Notes: generated by a model from the letters alone, not told the origin. A stretch of DNA of 64,000 bases from Actinoallomurus vinaceus (GCF_039542055.1 NZ_BAABHK010000003.1:372001-436000), one strand, 5' to 3'. Positions 7,277 through 16,448 are shown, counted from the stretch's first letter. Translations and numbers: made by a program.

Positions 7277-9256
7277 ATGCCGGAAGGCCGAGGGCGGCTG
7301 ATCGCCGGGCAGTACCGTCTCATCGAGCAGGTCGGCCGTGGCGGCTTCGCGGTGGTGTGGCGGGCGCGTGACGAACGCCTGGACCGCGACGTCGCCGCCA
7401 AACGGCTGTTCCTCCCCTCGTACTTCACCGAGGAGCAGCGCACGGAGCAGCGCCGGCGCACACTCCAGGAGGCCCGCTCGGCGGCCCGGCTCGACCACCC
7501 CGGCGTCGTCACCATCCACGACGTCGTCGAGGACGGCGACGATCCGTGGATCATCATGGAGTTCGTCGACGGGCGGTCACTCGGGGAACTGGTCCGGGCG
7601 GACGGCCCGCTCCCTCCGGAGCGGGTCGCCGACATCGGGCTGCAGTTAGTCGACGCCCTGCGCGCCGCGCATCGGGCCGGCGTCCTGCACCGCGATGTCA
7701 AGCCCGGCAACGTCCTCGTCGCGGAGCGCCGGGTGGTGCTCGGGGACTTCGGGCTGGCGACCGTGGAGGGCGACCCCGGGCTCACCCAGTCGGGCGTCGT
7801 CATGGGCGCCCCCGCCTACCTGGCGCCCGAGCGGGCCCGCGGCGAGCCCGCCGTCCCCGCGTCGGACCTGTGGTCGCTCGGCGCCACGCTGTTCTACGCC
7901 GTGGAGGGGCACCGGCCGTTCACCGGGCCGAACACCAACGCGGTGCTGCACTCCATCGTCACCGACGAGCCGGCGCCCGCGCCGCACGCGGGCCCGCTCG
8001 CCCCGATCCTGGACGGCCTGCTCCGCAAGGACGTCTCCGACCGCCTCGGCGCGGCCGCGGCGGCGGAGCTCCTGGCGGCGATCGCCGGTCCCACGCGGCC
8101 CCTCCTCGGCGGGGCGCACGCCGAGGGGCCGGACCCGGGCACCCTGCCGGCCGCGGGTCACCGCGGGCACGTCGCGCGGTCCCGCCACCGGTCCTGGGCG
8201 TCCCTCCCCGAGACGACCCGTCCGCAGCGTTCCCTGCATGGTGCGCGCACGTGGCACGGACGCCATCTCGCGCTGCTGGTGGCCGCGCCGGCGGCCGTCC
8301 TGGCACTCACCCTGCTGACCGTGCCCGACCAGCCGCACGACGTCGCACGGCGTTCCCGGCCGCTCCGGCGTCCGGCGAGCACGGCTCCGCGGCTCGCCGC
8401 CGCAATGACGGCGGGCTCGGGCGAGATCTACACCGTGGCGTTCAGCCCGGACGGGCACACCCTCGCCGCCGGCGGCGCGGACCACTCCGTACGGCTGTGG
8501 AGCCTGCCCGACCGGCGGCTGACGGCGACCCTCACCGGCCACGCGTACGCCGTGTTCACCGCGGCGTTCAGCCCGGACGGACGCACCCTGGCCACCGCGG
8601 GGTACGACGGCAAGGTGCTCCTGTGGAGCGGCGACGGGCGCACGCGCCTCGCGACCCTGGACACGCACGGCAACAGCGTCAGCGCGCTGACCTTCAGCCC
8701 GGACGGCGGGGTCCTCGCGAGCGCGGGCGACGCCGTCCGTCTCTGGAGCGTCCCGGACCACCGCTCGGCCGGCGCGCTGCCCACCCGGGGCGAGAGCCTG
8801 TTCACCGCCGCCTTCGCCCCGCACGGGAGCACCCTGGCCACCGCCGGGACCTGGGCCATCCGGCTGTGGGACACGGCGCGGCCCGGCAGCCCCGTCATCG
8901 TGACCCGGCTGACGTCACTCGTCGTCGGGATGGCGTTCAGCCCCGACGGCCGGCTCCTCGCGGCCGGCGGCTACGACGGCCGCGTCCGCCTGTGGGACGT
9001 CGTGACCCACCGGCTCGTCGCGTCCCTGCCCGGACTGCCCGGTCGCGTCAACGGCGTGGCCTTCAGCCACGACGGCCGGCTCCTCGCCTGCGCGGGCGGC
9101 GACAGCGTCCTGCTGTGGAACGCCCTGACCCGGACCCCCGTCGCCACGCTGACCCCGCGGTCGGGCGTCGTCGACGCCGTCGCCTTCTCCCCCGACGGCA
9201 GGACGCTCGCGACGGCCGGCGACGACGCGACCGTGCGCCTCTGGAACCTCGGCTAG
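7277..9256 (+). CDS. Membrane Ser/Thr protein kinase with WD40 propeller sensor
   Basis: A 659-residue PknB-type kinase. The kinase domain spans about 10-270 and shows the glycine loop GRGGFAV, the catalytic loop HRDVKPGN, the DFG loop (GDFGLATVEG) and the activation-segment end APAYLAPE. A basic juxtamembrane stretch and one membrane helix (about 333-354, LALLVAAPAAVLALTLL) separate it from seven WD40 repeats, each opening with a variant of VAFSPDG and ending in LW. Seven repeats would close one propeller outside the cell, so a signal-sensing role is inferred. The frame is open upstream, but the ATG at 7277 begins the conserved GRLIAGQYRLIEQVGRGG and is the likely start. Confidence 0.93.
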   Translation: MPEGRGRLIAGQYRLIEQVGRGGFAVVWRARDERLDRDVAAKRLFLPSYFTEEQRTEQRRRTLQEARSAARLDHPGVVTIHDVVEDGDDPWIIMEFVDGRSLGELVRADGPLPPERVADIGLQLVDALRAAHRAGVLHRDVKPGNVLVAERRVVLGDFGLATVEGDPGLTQSGVVMGAPAYLAPERARGEPAVPASDLWSLGATLFYAVEGHRPFTGPNTNAVLHSIVTDEPAPAPHAGPLAPILDGLLRKDVSDRLGAAAAAELLAAIAGPTRPLLGGAHAEGPDPGTLPAAGHRGHVARSRHRSWASLPETTRPQRSLHGARTWHGRHLALLVAAPAAVLALTLLTVPDQPHDVARRSRPLRRPASTAPRLAAAMTAGSGEIYTVAFSPDGHTLAAGGADHSVRLWSLPDRRLTATLTGHAYAVFTAAFSPDGRTLATAGYDGKVLLWSGDGRTRLATLDTHGNSVSALTFSPDGGVLASAGDAVRLWSVPDHRSAGALPTRGESLFTAAFAPHGSTLATAGTWAIRLWDTARPGSPVIVTRLTSLVVGMAFSPDGRLLAAGGYDGRVRLWDVVTHRLVASLPGLPGRVNGVAFSHDGRLLACAGGDSVLLWNALTRTPVATLTPRSGVVDAVAFSPDGRTLATAGDDATVRLWNLG

Positions 9257-9302
9257 GTCCAAAACCGCGGGACGGGGATTTCGAGACAGGCCCTGGACAC
9301 AG

Positions 9303-9343
9303 GTGCGCCCGGAGGCCTTCGCGGAAGGGGACTCCGGGCGCAC
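9303..9343. terminator. Hairpin terminator after the kinase
   Basis: Perfect 12-bp arms GTGCGCCCGGAG / CTCCGGGCGCAC with a 17-base loop lie 46 bases after the kinase stop, between two convergent genes. Confidence 0.6.
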
Positions 9344-9431
9344 GATGATCCGGTGGTCGCCGCTCACGGCGTGCGGCCGGACCGGGACTCGAGGCCGAGC
9401 CCGGGAAGGACGATACCTCCGGGCTGCGGCG

Positions 9432-9575
9432 CGACGTGAACACCAGGTCGGAGCTCAGCGTGAGCACCAGGTCGGGACTCAGCGTGAACACCTGGTCGGG
9501 GCTCAGCGTGAACACCGGGCCGGGACTCAGCGTGAACACCTGGTCGGGGCCCAGCGTGAACACCGGGCCGCCGCT
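9432..9575. repeat. 24-bp tandem repeat, six copies
   Basis: Six head-to-tail units of exactly 24 bp (starts 9432, 9456, 9480, 9504, 9528, 9552) share the core CAGCGTGAACACC plus a variable GGTCGGGRCT-like half. The units alternate between CTGGTC and CGGGCC versions in the last four copies. The array fills most of the 347-base gap between the convergent kinase and epimerase genes. A 24-base period would encode octapeptides in any open frame, but none of those frames has a start with a ribosome site. Nothing else is seen in 9257-9603 besides the hairpin above. Confidence 0.9.
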
Positions 9576-9603
9576 CGACGCGGTCGGCCCGGTGTCCGCG
9601 GGG

Positions 9604-10770
9604 TCAGTGGGCTGACAACGAGTAGACCGTCGAGGTGCGGTACGTCTGGCCGGGGCGCAGGACGGTGGACGGGAAGTTCGCGTGGTTCGGCGAGTCGGGG
9701 AAGTGCTGGGTCTCCAGCGCGAAGCCGTCTCCCTGCCGGTACTGCCGGCCGCTCGTGCCGTACAGCGTGCCGTCGAGGAAGTTGCCCGAGTAGAACTGGA
9801 TGCCCGGCTGGTCGGTGTACATCTTCAGCACCCGGCCGCTGGTCGGCTCGCTGACCTCCGCGGCGAGGCGGAAGCCCGAGCCGCCCAGCACCCAGTTGTG
9901 GTCGTAGCCCTGGCCGTACGCGAGCTGCTGGAAGTTGTTCCGGATGCGCGCGCCGATGGGCGTCGGCTTCGTGAAGTCCATCGGCGTGCCGGCGACCGGG
10001 GCGAGCTGCCCGGTCGGGATGAGGGTGGAGTCGACCGGCGTGTAGCGGTTCGCGTTGAGCAGCAGCCGGTGGTCGTAGATGCCGCCGGACCCCTCACCCG
10101 CCAGGTTGAAGTACGAGTGGTTGGTCAGGTTGACGATCGTGGCCTTGTCGGTGGTGGCCCGGTAGTCGATGCGCAGGTTGTGCCCGCTGAGGGTGTACGT
10201 CGCGCTGGCCTTGAGCGTGCCCGGGTAGTTCATCTCGCCGTCCGGGCTGGTGTAGTCGAGCCGCAGCGAGACGGAGTCCTTGCCCTTGCCCGGCGTGGCG
10301 GTCCAGACCTTGGTGTCGAAGCCCTTCGGACCGCCGTGCAGGCTGTTGCCGTTGTTGTTCAGCGGCAGGTGGTAGGTCGTGCCGTCGAGCGTGAAGGTGC
10401 CCTTGGCGATGCGGTTGGCGTACCGCCCGATCAGCGCCCCGAAGTACGGTCCCGGGTTGTTCTTGGCGACGTAGTCGTCGAGCTTGGCAAAGCCGAGGAC
10501 GACGTTGGTGCGGTGTCCGTGCCGGTCGGGGGCGTCGAGCCGCTGGACGATCCCGCCGTACGTGATGATCTTGACGCTGATGGCGTTGCTGCTGAGGGTG
10601 TAGCGCCAGACCTTCGTGCCGTCGGAGAGAGTGCCGAACAGGTCCTTGGAGATGGTCGGCTTCGACGCCGCCTCGACGTTGGCCGCCGGGAGGACACCGG
10701 TCACCAGCGCGGCCAGCGCGGCCAGCGCGGCCATGCCGATGAGGCGGGATTTCGTTGGGCGGAGGGGCAC
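9604..10770 (-). CDS. galM: Secreted aldose 1-epimerase (galactose mutarotase)
   Basis: A 388-residue exported mutarotase that interconverts alpha and beta anomers of galactose or glucose. A signal peptide (about 1-36, ending near VEAASKP) precedes one aldose-epimerase domain. Typical motifs are VLGF, the active-site segment GRYANRIAKG, NHSYFNLAG with its catalytic His, and the C-terminal FALETQHFPDSPNH, which carries the usual Glu base region. I chose the GTG at 10770 because AAAGGAG lies just upstream; an in-frame ATG at 10809 lacks such a site. It is divergent from an IclR regulator, and the region between them holds duplicated operator-like repeats. An extracellular location fits work on sugars released by secreted hydrolases. 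Confidence 0.92.
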   Translation of the reverse strand: MPLRPTKSRLIGMAALAALAALVTGVLPAANVEAASKPTISKDLFGTLSDGTKVWRYTLSSNAISVKIITYGGIVQRLDAPDRHGHRTNVVLGFAKLDDYVAKNNPGPYFGALIGRYANRIAKGTFTLDGTTYHLPLNNNGNSLHGGPKGFDTKVWTATPGKGKDSVSLRLDYTSPDGEMNYPGTLKASATYTLSGHNLRIDYRATTDKATIVNLTNHSYFNLAGEGSGGIYDHRLLLNANRYTPVDSTLIPTGQLAPVAGTPMDFTKPTPIGARIRNNFQQLAYGQGYDHNWVLGGSGFRLAAEVSEPTSGRVLKMYTDQPGIQFYSGNFLDGTLYGTSGRQYRQGDGFALETQHFPDSPNHANFPSTVLRPGQTYRTSTVYSLSAH

Positions 10771-10905
10771 GAGTGCTCCTTTCTTCGGCCCTGGGGCCGG
10801 AATGCGCATCCGCCGCCCGCCCCCGATCAGGCGGTCTTCGATGTGCCGTTGTCATGGAGGCTGCGAGAAGGCCGCCGGCCTGCCCCGCACGCAGACCGTC
10901 CCACC

Positions 10906-11017
10906 CTGTTCGATATTTCGAACGTTGTCCGAGGCCTGCGGGCAGACGCTAAATTCCGCCGCGATGCGCTGTCAAGAACACGGCACTAAGCTGTTCGGCA
11001 TTTCGTACGGGGTCCGA
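10906..11017. promoter_or_regulatory. Two copies of a 27-bp operator-like direct repeat
   Basis: Copies at 10906-10932 and 10991-11017 (85 bp apart, start to start) match at 22 of 27 positions, with the shared pattern CTGTTCGnnATTTCGnACG then two variable bases and GTCCGA. The first copy contains an inverted repeat, GTTCGA-TATT-TCGAAC. They lie between the divergent epimerase and IclR genes, with the second ending 12 bases before the IclR start. Self-conserved sites of this kind are typical IclR-family operators; binding by this IclR is inferred. Confidence 0.7.
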
Positions 11018-11029
11018 AAGGTGGCGGGG

Positions 11030-11824
11030 ATGGGACGTGCGGTACCGGCGGTGACTCGCGCCCTGGACATCCTCGAGCTGTTCCTCGAACGCCCCACCCT
11101 GTCCGCACCGGAGATCACCGAGCGCCTCGGGCTCCCCCGCACGACGGTCCACGAGCTGGTCACCACGCTCGCCGACCGTGCGTACCTCATCCCGGTGTCC
11201 GGCCAGCCGACGCGCTACCGGCTCGGCATGCGGCTGTTCCAGCTCGGCAGCGTCTTCGCCGACCAGCTGGACCTGGCCCATGAGGCCCGGGAGGGCGCCC
11301 AGCGGGTCGCCGCCGAATGCGACGAGACGGTCCACGTCGCGGTCCTCGACGGCACCGACGTCGTCTACATCGCCAAGGTCGACAGCACCCACCCCGTCCG
11401 GATGGTCTCGGCCGTGGGACGCCGCCTGCCCGCGCACTGCACCGGCGTCGGCAAGATGCTGCTGTCCGGCCTGCCGCCCGAGCGCCTGGACGCCATCTGC
11501 CCGCTCGACGGGGAGCTGGCCGGCATGACCGCCCGCAGCATCACCTCGCCCGTACGGCTGCGAGCGCACCTGGAGGAGATCCGGCGCGACGGGCTCTCCT
11601 ACGACGAGTGCGAGTCGAACGACGCGGTGTTCTGCGTCGCCGCCCCCGTCTACGACCACACGGGCGACATGGTCGCCGGGATGAGCATCTCGGTGCCCAG
11701 CATCCGCTGGGACGACCGGCGGCGCGAGGAGTGGAGCGGCCTGGTCCGCCACGGTGCGGCCACGCTCTCACAGCGGCTCGGTCACCGCCCTCCGCCGAGC
11801 CGGGACTCCGGCGCGGCGACCTGA
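11030..11824 (+). CDS. IclR-family transcriptional regulator
   Basis: A 264-residue IclR protein. The winged helix-turn-helix at about 5-65 reads AVTRALDILELF … SAPEITERLGLPRTTVHELVTTL, and the ligand-binding IclR domain occupies about 80-255. The effector pocket region shows VYIAKVDSTHPVRMVSAVGRRLPAHCTGVGKMLL. It is divergent from the secreted epimerase and lies 178 bases ahead of the GH42 gene on the same strand. The duplicated repeat just upstream suggests autoregulation plus control of the epimerase. The start could also be the GTG at 11021, three codons earlier. Confidence 0.93.
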   Translation: MGRAVPAVTRALDILELFLERPTLSAPEITERLGLPRTTVHELVTTLADRAYLIPVSGQPTRYRLGMRLFQLGSVFADQLDLAHEAREGAQRVAAECDETVHVAVLDGTDVVYIAKVDSTHPVRMVSAVGRRLPAHCTGVGKMLLSGLPPERLDAICPLDGELAGMTARSITSPVRLRAHLEEIRRDGLSYDECESNDAVFCVAAPVYDHTGDMVAGMSISVPSIRWDDRRREEWSGLVRHGAATLSQRLGHRPPPSRDSGAAT

Positions 11825-11935
11825 CGGCCCGCGGCCAGAGCGCCGAAGCGGTCCCCCGCCGCCCTGCGATCCCACCCGACCATCCCTTGCGAATGCCAGA
11901 TCTTGACGGCGTTCGGGCGACCTGCGAGCATGCGC

Positions 11936-11951
11936 ATGTTTACGTAAACAT
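11936..11951. promoter_or_regulatory. LacI-family operator upstream of GH42
   Basis: A perfect 16-bp palindrome, ATGTTTACGTAAACAT, lies 52 bases before the GH42 start. The same core GTTTACGTAAAC occurs at 17478, in front of the LacI gene, which links the two promoters. The central CG pair and the A/T-rich arms are typical of LacI/GalR operators. Confidence 0.8.
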
Positions 11952-12002
11952 TCGTTCTGTCGCCGGTCGTGCGGATGACCGCTCCCGGTGCGAGGAGTGC
12001 AG

Positions 12003-14036
12003 GTGGTCAACAACCCATCGCCCCGGTGGCTGCGGTGGCCCGTCGGCGTCCGTCCCGGGCTCGCCTTCGGCGCCGACTACAACCCCGAGCAGTGGCCCCG
12101 GGAGGTCTGGCGGGAGGACGCACGGGCGATGAACGCCGCCGGCGTGACCGTCGTAGCGCTGGCGATCTTCTCGTGGGCACGTCTCCAGCCCGCCGAGGAT
12201 CGATGGGACTTCGGCTGGCTCGACGAGGTCATGGACCTGCTGCACGAGCACGGCATCGCGGTGAACCTGGCCACCGCCACGGCCTCGCCGCCGCCGTGGC
12301 TGACCACCGCCCACCCCGAGATCCTCCCGGTCGACCAGGAGGGGCGCACCCGGTGGCCGGGGGCGCGTCAGCACTGGCGGCCGACGTCCCCGGTCTTCCG
12401 CGAGCACGCGCTCGGCCTCGTCCGGGCGATGGCGGACCGGTACAAGGACCACCCGGCCCTGGCCGCCTGGCACGTGTCGAACGAGCTGGGCTGCCACAAC
12501 ATCTACGACTACTCCAATGACGCGGCGCGGGCCTTCCGTACGTGGCTGCGGCAGCGGTACGCCACGGTCGACGCGCTGAACGCCGCCTGGGCGACGAGCT
12601 TCTGGTCGCAGCACTACGGCGACTGGGAGCAGGTCCTCCCACCCCGCCTGGCGGCCCCGTCATCCTTCCCCAACCCGGCCCAGCAGCTCGATTTCAAGCG
12701 GTTCTCCTCCGACGCGCTGAAGGAGTACCTGCGCGCGGAGCGCGACCTCCTGCGCGAGGTCACGCCCGACGTTCCGGTGACGACCAACTTCATGGTCATG
12801 GACGGCATCACCGGCATGAACTACGCCGACTGGGCCGCCGAGCTCGACTTCGTGTCGAACGACCACTACGTGATGCCCGGGCCGCAGGGGCAGGACGAGC
12901 TGTCGTTCTCGGCCAACCTCACCGGCAACCTGACGCCGGGCCGCCCCTGGTACCTGATGGAGCACTCCACCAGCGCGGTGAACTGGCAGCCCGTCAACCG
13001 CGCCAAGCCGGACGGGGCGATGGCGCGCGACTCCCTCACGCACGTCGCCCACGGCGCCGACGCGGTCTGCTTCTTCCAGTGGCGGCAGTCCGCGGCCGGG
13101 GCGGAGAAGTACCACTCGGCGATGCTGCCGCACGCCGGGGAGGACAGCGCGGTGTTCCGCGCGGTCTGCGACCTGGGCGCCGCGCTGCGGGACCTGGCTC
13201 CCGTGGCCGGGGCGCCGCGCAAGCCGGCGCGCGCGGCGATCCTGTTCGACTGGCAGTCCTGGTGGACCGCCGAGCTGGACTCCCATCCGTCGTCGCTGCT
13301 GCGCTACCGCCAGGAGGCGCTGGACTGGTACTCGGCGTTCCTCGCCGAAGGGGTACGCGCCGACGTCGTCCCGGCGGGACACCCGCTCGACGGCTATGAC
13401 CTGGTGGTGGCCCCGATCCTGCACGTGGTGCCCGCTCCCCTGGCGGAGCGGTTGCGCGCGTACGTGACGGGCGGCGGGCACCTGGTGACCACCTATTTCT
13501 CCGGCATCGTCGACGAGAACGACCGGGTGTGGCTGGGCGGCCATCCGGGTGCGCTGCGCGACCTGCTGGGCATCCGGATCGAGGAGTTCGGGCCGCTGCC
13601 GGACGGCGAGAGTGCCGACCTCGACAACGGGGGCGTCGGCACGCTGTGGACCGACCGGATCGACCTGACCGACTCGGCCGTCGAGGTCCTCGCCTCGTAC
13701 AAGTCCGGTGAGCAGGCGGGCCGTCCCGCCGTCACGCTCCGGCGTACGGGCGCGGGCTCGGCGGCGTACGTGTCGACCAGGCTCGGGCCCGAGGGGTTGC
13801 GGCCGGTGCTCGCCGACCTGCTGGAGGTCGCCGGCGTGCGCGGCGAGCTGCCCGCGCCGCTCCGCGGACGGGTCGAGCTGGCGGTGCGCGCCACCGACGA
13901 CGCCGAGTTCTGGTTCCTCATCAACCGGACCACCGGCTCCGTCGACCTCGAGGACGTCGACGGACAGGTGCTGTACGGCGGTGACGGCCCGGCGCTCGGA
14001 CCCCGTGGGGTCCGCGTCCTGCGTCGTCCCCGATGA
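12003..14036 (+). CDS. Beta-galactosidase, glycoside hydrolase family 42
   Basis: A 677-residue cytoplasmic GH42 enzyme that hydrolyses terminal beta-galactosides. The TIM barrel opens with FGADYNPEQWPREVW. The acid/base Glu sits in WHVSNELGCHN and the nucleophile Glu in PWYLMEHSTSAVNWQ. The trimerisation domain and the small C-terminal beta domain follow in the usual order and the length is standard. I chose the GTG at 12003 because GAGGAG lies 5 bases upstream; GTG at 11988 is also in frame. A LacI-type palindrome precedes it and the ABC importer for its likely substrate is convergent on the other side of a strong terminator. Confidence 0.95.
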   Translation: MVNNPSPRWLRWPVGVRPGLAFGADYNPEQWPREVWREDARAMNAAGVTVVALAIFSWARLQPAEDRWDFGWLDEVMDLLHEHGIAVNLATATASPPPWLTTAHPEILPVDQEGRTRWPGARQHWRPTSPVFREHALGLVRAMADRYKDHPALAAWHVSNELGCHNIYDYSNDAARAFRTWLRQRYATVDALNAAWATSFWSQHYGDWEQVLPPRLAAPSSFPNPAQQLDFKRFSSDALKEYLRAERDLLREVTPDVPVTTNFMVMDGITGMNYADWAAELDFVSNDHYVMPGPQGQDELSFSANLTGNLTPGRPWYLMEHSTSAVNWQPVNRAKPDGAMARDSLTHVAHGADAVCFFQWRQSAAGAEKYHSAMLPHAGEDSAVFRAVCDLGAALRDLAPVAGAPRKPARAAILFDWQSWWTAELDSHPSSLLRYRQEALDWYSAFLAEGVRADVVPAGHPLDGYDLVVAPILHVVPAPLAERLRAYVTGGGHLVTTYFSGIVDENDRVWLGGHPGALRDLLGIRIEEFGPLPDGESADLDNGGVGTLWTDRIDLTDSAVEVLASYKSGEQAGRPAVTLRRTGAGSAAYVSTRLGPEGLRPVLADLLEVAGVRGELPAPLRGRVELAVRATDDAEFWFLINRTTGSVDLEDVDGQVLYGGDGPALGPRGVRVLRRPR

Positions 14037-14040
14037 CCGG

Positions 14041-14079
14041 TGGCCCCGTATCCGCCGGCTCTCGGCGGATACGGGGCCA
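14041..14079. terminator. Strong bidirectional terminator
   Basis: Perfect 17-bp arms (TGGCCCCGTATCCGCCG and its complement) around GCTCT begin 4 bases after the GH42 stop and end 25 bases before the stop of the convergent solute-binding protein gene. It would serve both transcripts. Confidence 0.85.
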
Positions 14080-14104
14080 GATCACGGTCGGCCGACCGGC
14101 CGGG

Positions 14105-15460
14105 TCACTTCATCGTGAAGCCCTGCTGCTTCCCATACTCGACCGACTTCTCCTGCCACGCCTTCAGGCCGTCCTGGAGGGTCGTGCCGCTGATGTAGGC
14201 CTTGCCGGCGGTGTCGTTGAAGATGCTGTTGGCGTAGACCTGGAAGGGCAGGTACGACCAGCCGGGGGCGACGTTCTTGGCGGACTGCGCCAGGACCTCG
14301 TTGATCTTCTGGCCACCGAAGTAGTCCGAGGTGGTGTTCAGGAAGTCCGGGGACTGCAGGGTGGCGGTCGTGGCGGGGAAGGCCCCGGCGTCCACTCGCA
14401 GCTTCACGCCGTCGTCGATGTTCGCGAACTTCAGGAAGCCGTAGGCCAGCTTCTTCTGCTGGCTGGCGGCGGTGACGGTCAGCGAGCTGCCGCCGTTCTC
14501 GGCGGTGACGTTGCCGCCGGCCTGCCACTGCGGCATGGGGGCGACCCGCCACTTGCCCTTGCCGGCCTTGACGCCGGTCTCCATGTTCGCGGGCATCCAG
14601 GCGCCGATGACCAGGCTGGCGATGCTGCCGTCGCCCATGCCCTTGAACCACGCGTCGCTCCAGGACTCGACCGGGGCGACCAGCTTCTTGCTGATGAGCT
14701 GCTGCCAGGCCGTGGTGTACTTCTGCGTTCCCGCGTCGCCGAAGTTCACCGAGACGTTGGTGCCGTCGACCTTGTACGGCCGGCCGCCGGCCTGCCAGAT
14801 CATGCTGGTGGTGAACCCGGCGTCGCCGACGTCGTTGGTGAGGTACTTCTTGGGATCGGCCGCGTGCAGCTTCTCCGCCGCCTGGATGTACTCGTCCCAG
14901 GTGGTGGGCACGTTGATCTTGTACTTGTCGAAGACGTCCTTGTTGTAGAACAGCGCCATGGGCCCGGAGTCCATCGGCAGGCCGTAGATGGCCTTGCCCT
15001 GGTGCACGGAGTTCCACGGGCCGGGTGAGAACGTCCCGCTCAGCTTGTCCGCGCCGAAGCCGGTGAGGTCGTCCAGGGACTTGCCGAGCGCGAACTGCGG
15101 CAGAGCGAAGTACTCGATCTGCGCGACGTCGGGGATGCCGGACTTGGCGCTGATGGCGTTCTGCAGGGCCTTGTACGCGTCGTTGCTGGTGCCGGGGTTG
15201 ACCAGCTTGACCTTTACCTTCGGGTACTTGGTCTGGAACGCGGTCACGACCTGCTTGAGCGTCGGCTCCCACGCCCACACCGTGATGGAGCCGCCGGCGC
15301 TCAGCGCGGCCTGGACGTCGGCGTCGGAGACAGCGCCGGACTTGCCAGATGAATCGGACTTGGAATCGCTTCCGGAGGAGCCGCAGCCTGACGCACCGAG
15401 CGCCAGACTGGCGGCCATCGCGATTCCTGACAGGAGCAGACGACGGCGACCGAATGTCAT
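14105..15460 (-). CDS. Sugar ABC transporter solute-binding lipoprotein
   Basis: A 451-residue family 1 extracellular solute-binding protein, the capture subunit of a carbohydrate importer. The lipoprotein signal carries LGASGC, and a Ser/Gly/Asp linker follows. The mature domain has ITVWAWEP, VVTAFQTKYPKVKVKLV and the mid-protein WKVAPMPQW-like stretch typical of MalE-type proteins. I chose the ATG at 15460 (AAAGGA upstream) over the longer frame from 15535. It is last in a malF-malG-binding protein order, unusual because the binding protein normally comes first. The operon has no ATPase; a shared MsiK-type ATPase elsewhere is the usual actinobacterial solution. Confidence 0.92.
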   Translation of the reverse strand: MTFGRRRLLLSGIAMAASLALGASGCGSSGSDSKSDSSGKSGAVSDADVQAALSAGGSITVWAWEPTLKQVVTAFQTKYPKVKVKLVNPGTSNDAYKALQNAISAKSGIPDVAQIEYFALPQFALGKSLDDLTGFGADKLSGTFSPGPWNSVHQGKAIYGLPMDSGPMALFYNKDVFDKYKINVPTTWDEYIQAAEKLHAADPKKYLTNDVGDAGFTTSMIWQAGGRPYKVDGTNVSVNFGDAGTQKYTTAWQQLISKKLVAPVESWSDAWFKGMGDGSIASLVIGAWMPANMETGVKAGKGKWRVAPMPQWQAGGNVTAENGGSSLTVTAASQQKKLAYGFLKFANIDDGVKLRVDAGAFPATTATLQSPDFLNTTSDYFGGQKINEVLAQSAKNVAPGWSYLPFQVYANSIFNDTAGKAYISGTTLQDGLKAWQEKSVEYGKQQGFTMK

Positions 15461-15509
15461 GGAGGGGGTCCTTTCACTGAGAGGCGAGGAGAGGAATCGT
15501 GGCGGTCGG

Positions 15510-16448
15510 TCAGCCCTTGACGCTGCCCGCCGCAAGACCGGACTGCCAGTACCGCTGGAGCAGCAGGAACGCCGCGATCAGCGGCAGGATCATGAGCAGC
15601 GAACCCGTGATGACCAGGTTGAAGACGGCCTGCGCGCCGGCGGTGTGGGCCTGCGCGGCCCACCGGTTCAGGCCGAGGGTGAGCGGATACCAGTCGGGGT
15701 TCTTGAGCATGATCAGCGGCAGGAAGTAGTTGTTCCAGGTCGCGACCACGTTGAACAGCAGGACGGTGACGATCCCCGGGCCCAGCAGCGGCAGGCCGAT
15801 GCGGAAGAACGTGCGGAACTCGCCGGCGCCGTCCACCCGCGCCGACTCCAGCAGCTCACGCGGGATCGCCTCAGTCGCGAACGTCCACATCAGGTACAGG
15901 CCGAACGGCGAGACCAGCGACGGGATGATGATCGACCACGGTGTGTCGGTCAGGCCCATCCTGGCGAACATCAGGAAGGTCGGCACCGCCAGCGCCGTGC
16001 TGGGCACGGCGACCGCGCCGAGCACGAGGACGAACACCAGGCGCTTGCCGGGGAAGAAGAACTTGGCCAGGCCGTAGCCGCCCAGCGCGGCCAGGACGGT
16101 CGCGCCTCCGGCGCCCACCACCACGTACAGCAAGGTGTTGAGCAGCCACCGGGTGAAGATCCCTCCGTTGTAGGTGAAGGTCTCCCGGACGTTGCTCCAC
16201 AGCGAGAAGTCGCCGGCGAACCACAGGCCGAACGAATGGAACAGGCCCTCCTGGCTCTTGGTCGCGTTGATCACCAGCCAGAGGAGCGGGACCAGGCTGT
16301 AGAGCAGCACGATCGAGGTCAGCGCGGTGAGCAGGGGACTGCGTCTGCCGCGGGGCGAGGTCCGGTGCCGGACGATCAGTGGCTTCCGGCGGGATCCTTC
16401 GTGCCGGGCCCGGGGAGCCGTCGGAGTCGTGGTTCCGGTGGTGGCCAT
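15510..16448 (-). CDS. Sugar ABC transporter permease, MalG type
   Basis: A 312-residue inner-membrane permease of the CUT1 group with six predicted membrane helices. The EAA loop that contacts the ATPase reads ELLESARVDGAGEFRTFFRIGLPLLGPG. A basic, Thr/Arg-rich N-terminal tail of about 40 residues precedes the first helix. It starts 3 bases after the MalF-type gene and ends 49 bases before the binding protein, so the three form one transcript under the LacI palindrome at 17396. Confidence 0.94.
   Translation of the reverse strand: MATTGTTTPTAPRARHEGSRRKPLIVRHRTSPRGRRSPLLTALTSIVLLYSLVPLLWLVINATKSQEGLFHSFGLWFAGDFSLWSNVRETFTYNGGIFTRWLLNTLLYVVVGAGGATVLAALGGYGLAKFFFPGKRLVFVLVLGAVAVPSTALAVPTFLMFARMGLTDTPWSIIIPSLVSPFGLYLMWTFATEAIPRELLESARVDGAGEFRTFFRIGLPLLGPGIVTVLLFNVVATWNNYFLPLIMLKNPDWYPLTLGLNRWAAQAHTAGAQAVFNLVITGSLLMILPLIAAFLLLQRYWQSGLAAGSVKG

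Noticed and set aside
9432..9575. CRISPR array
   Set aside because: Units are directly adjacent with no spacers and no cas genes are present.
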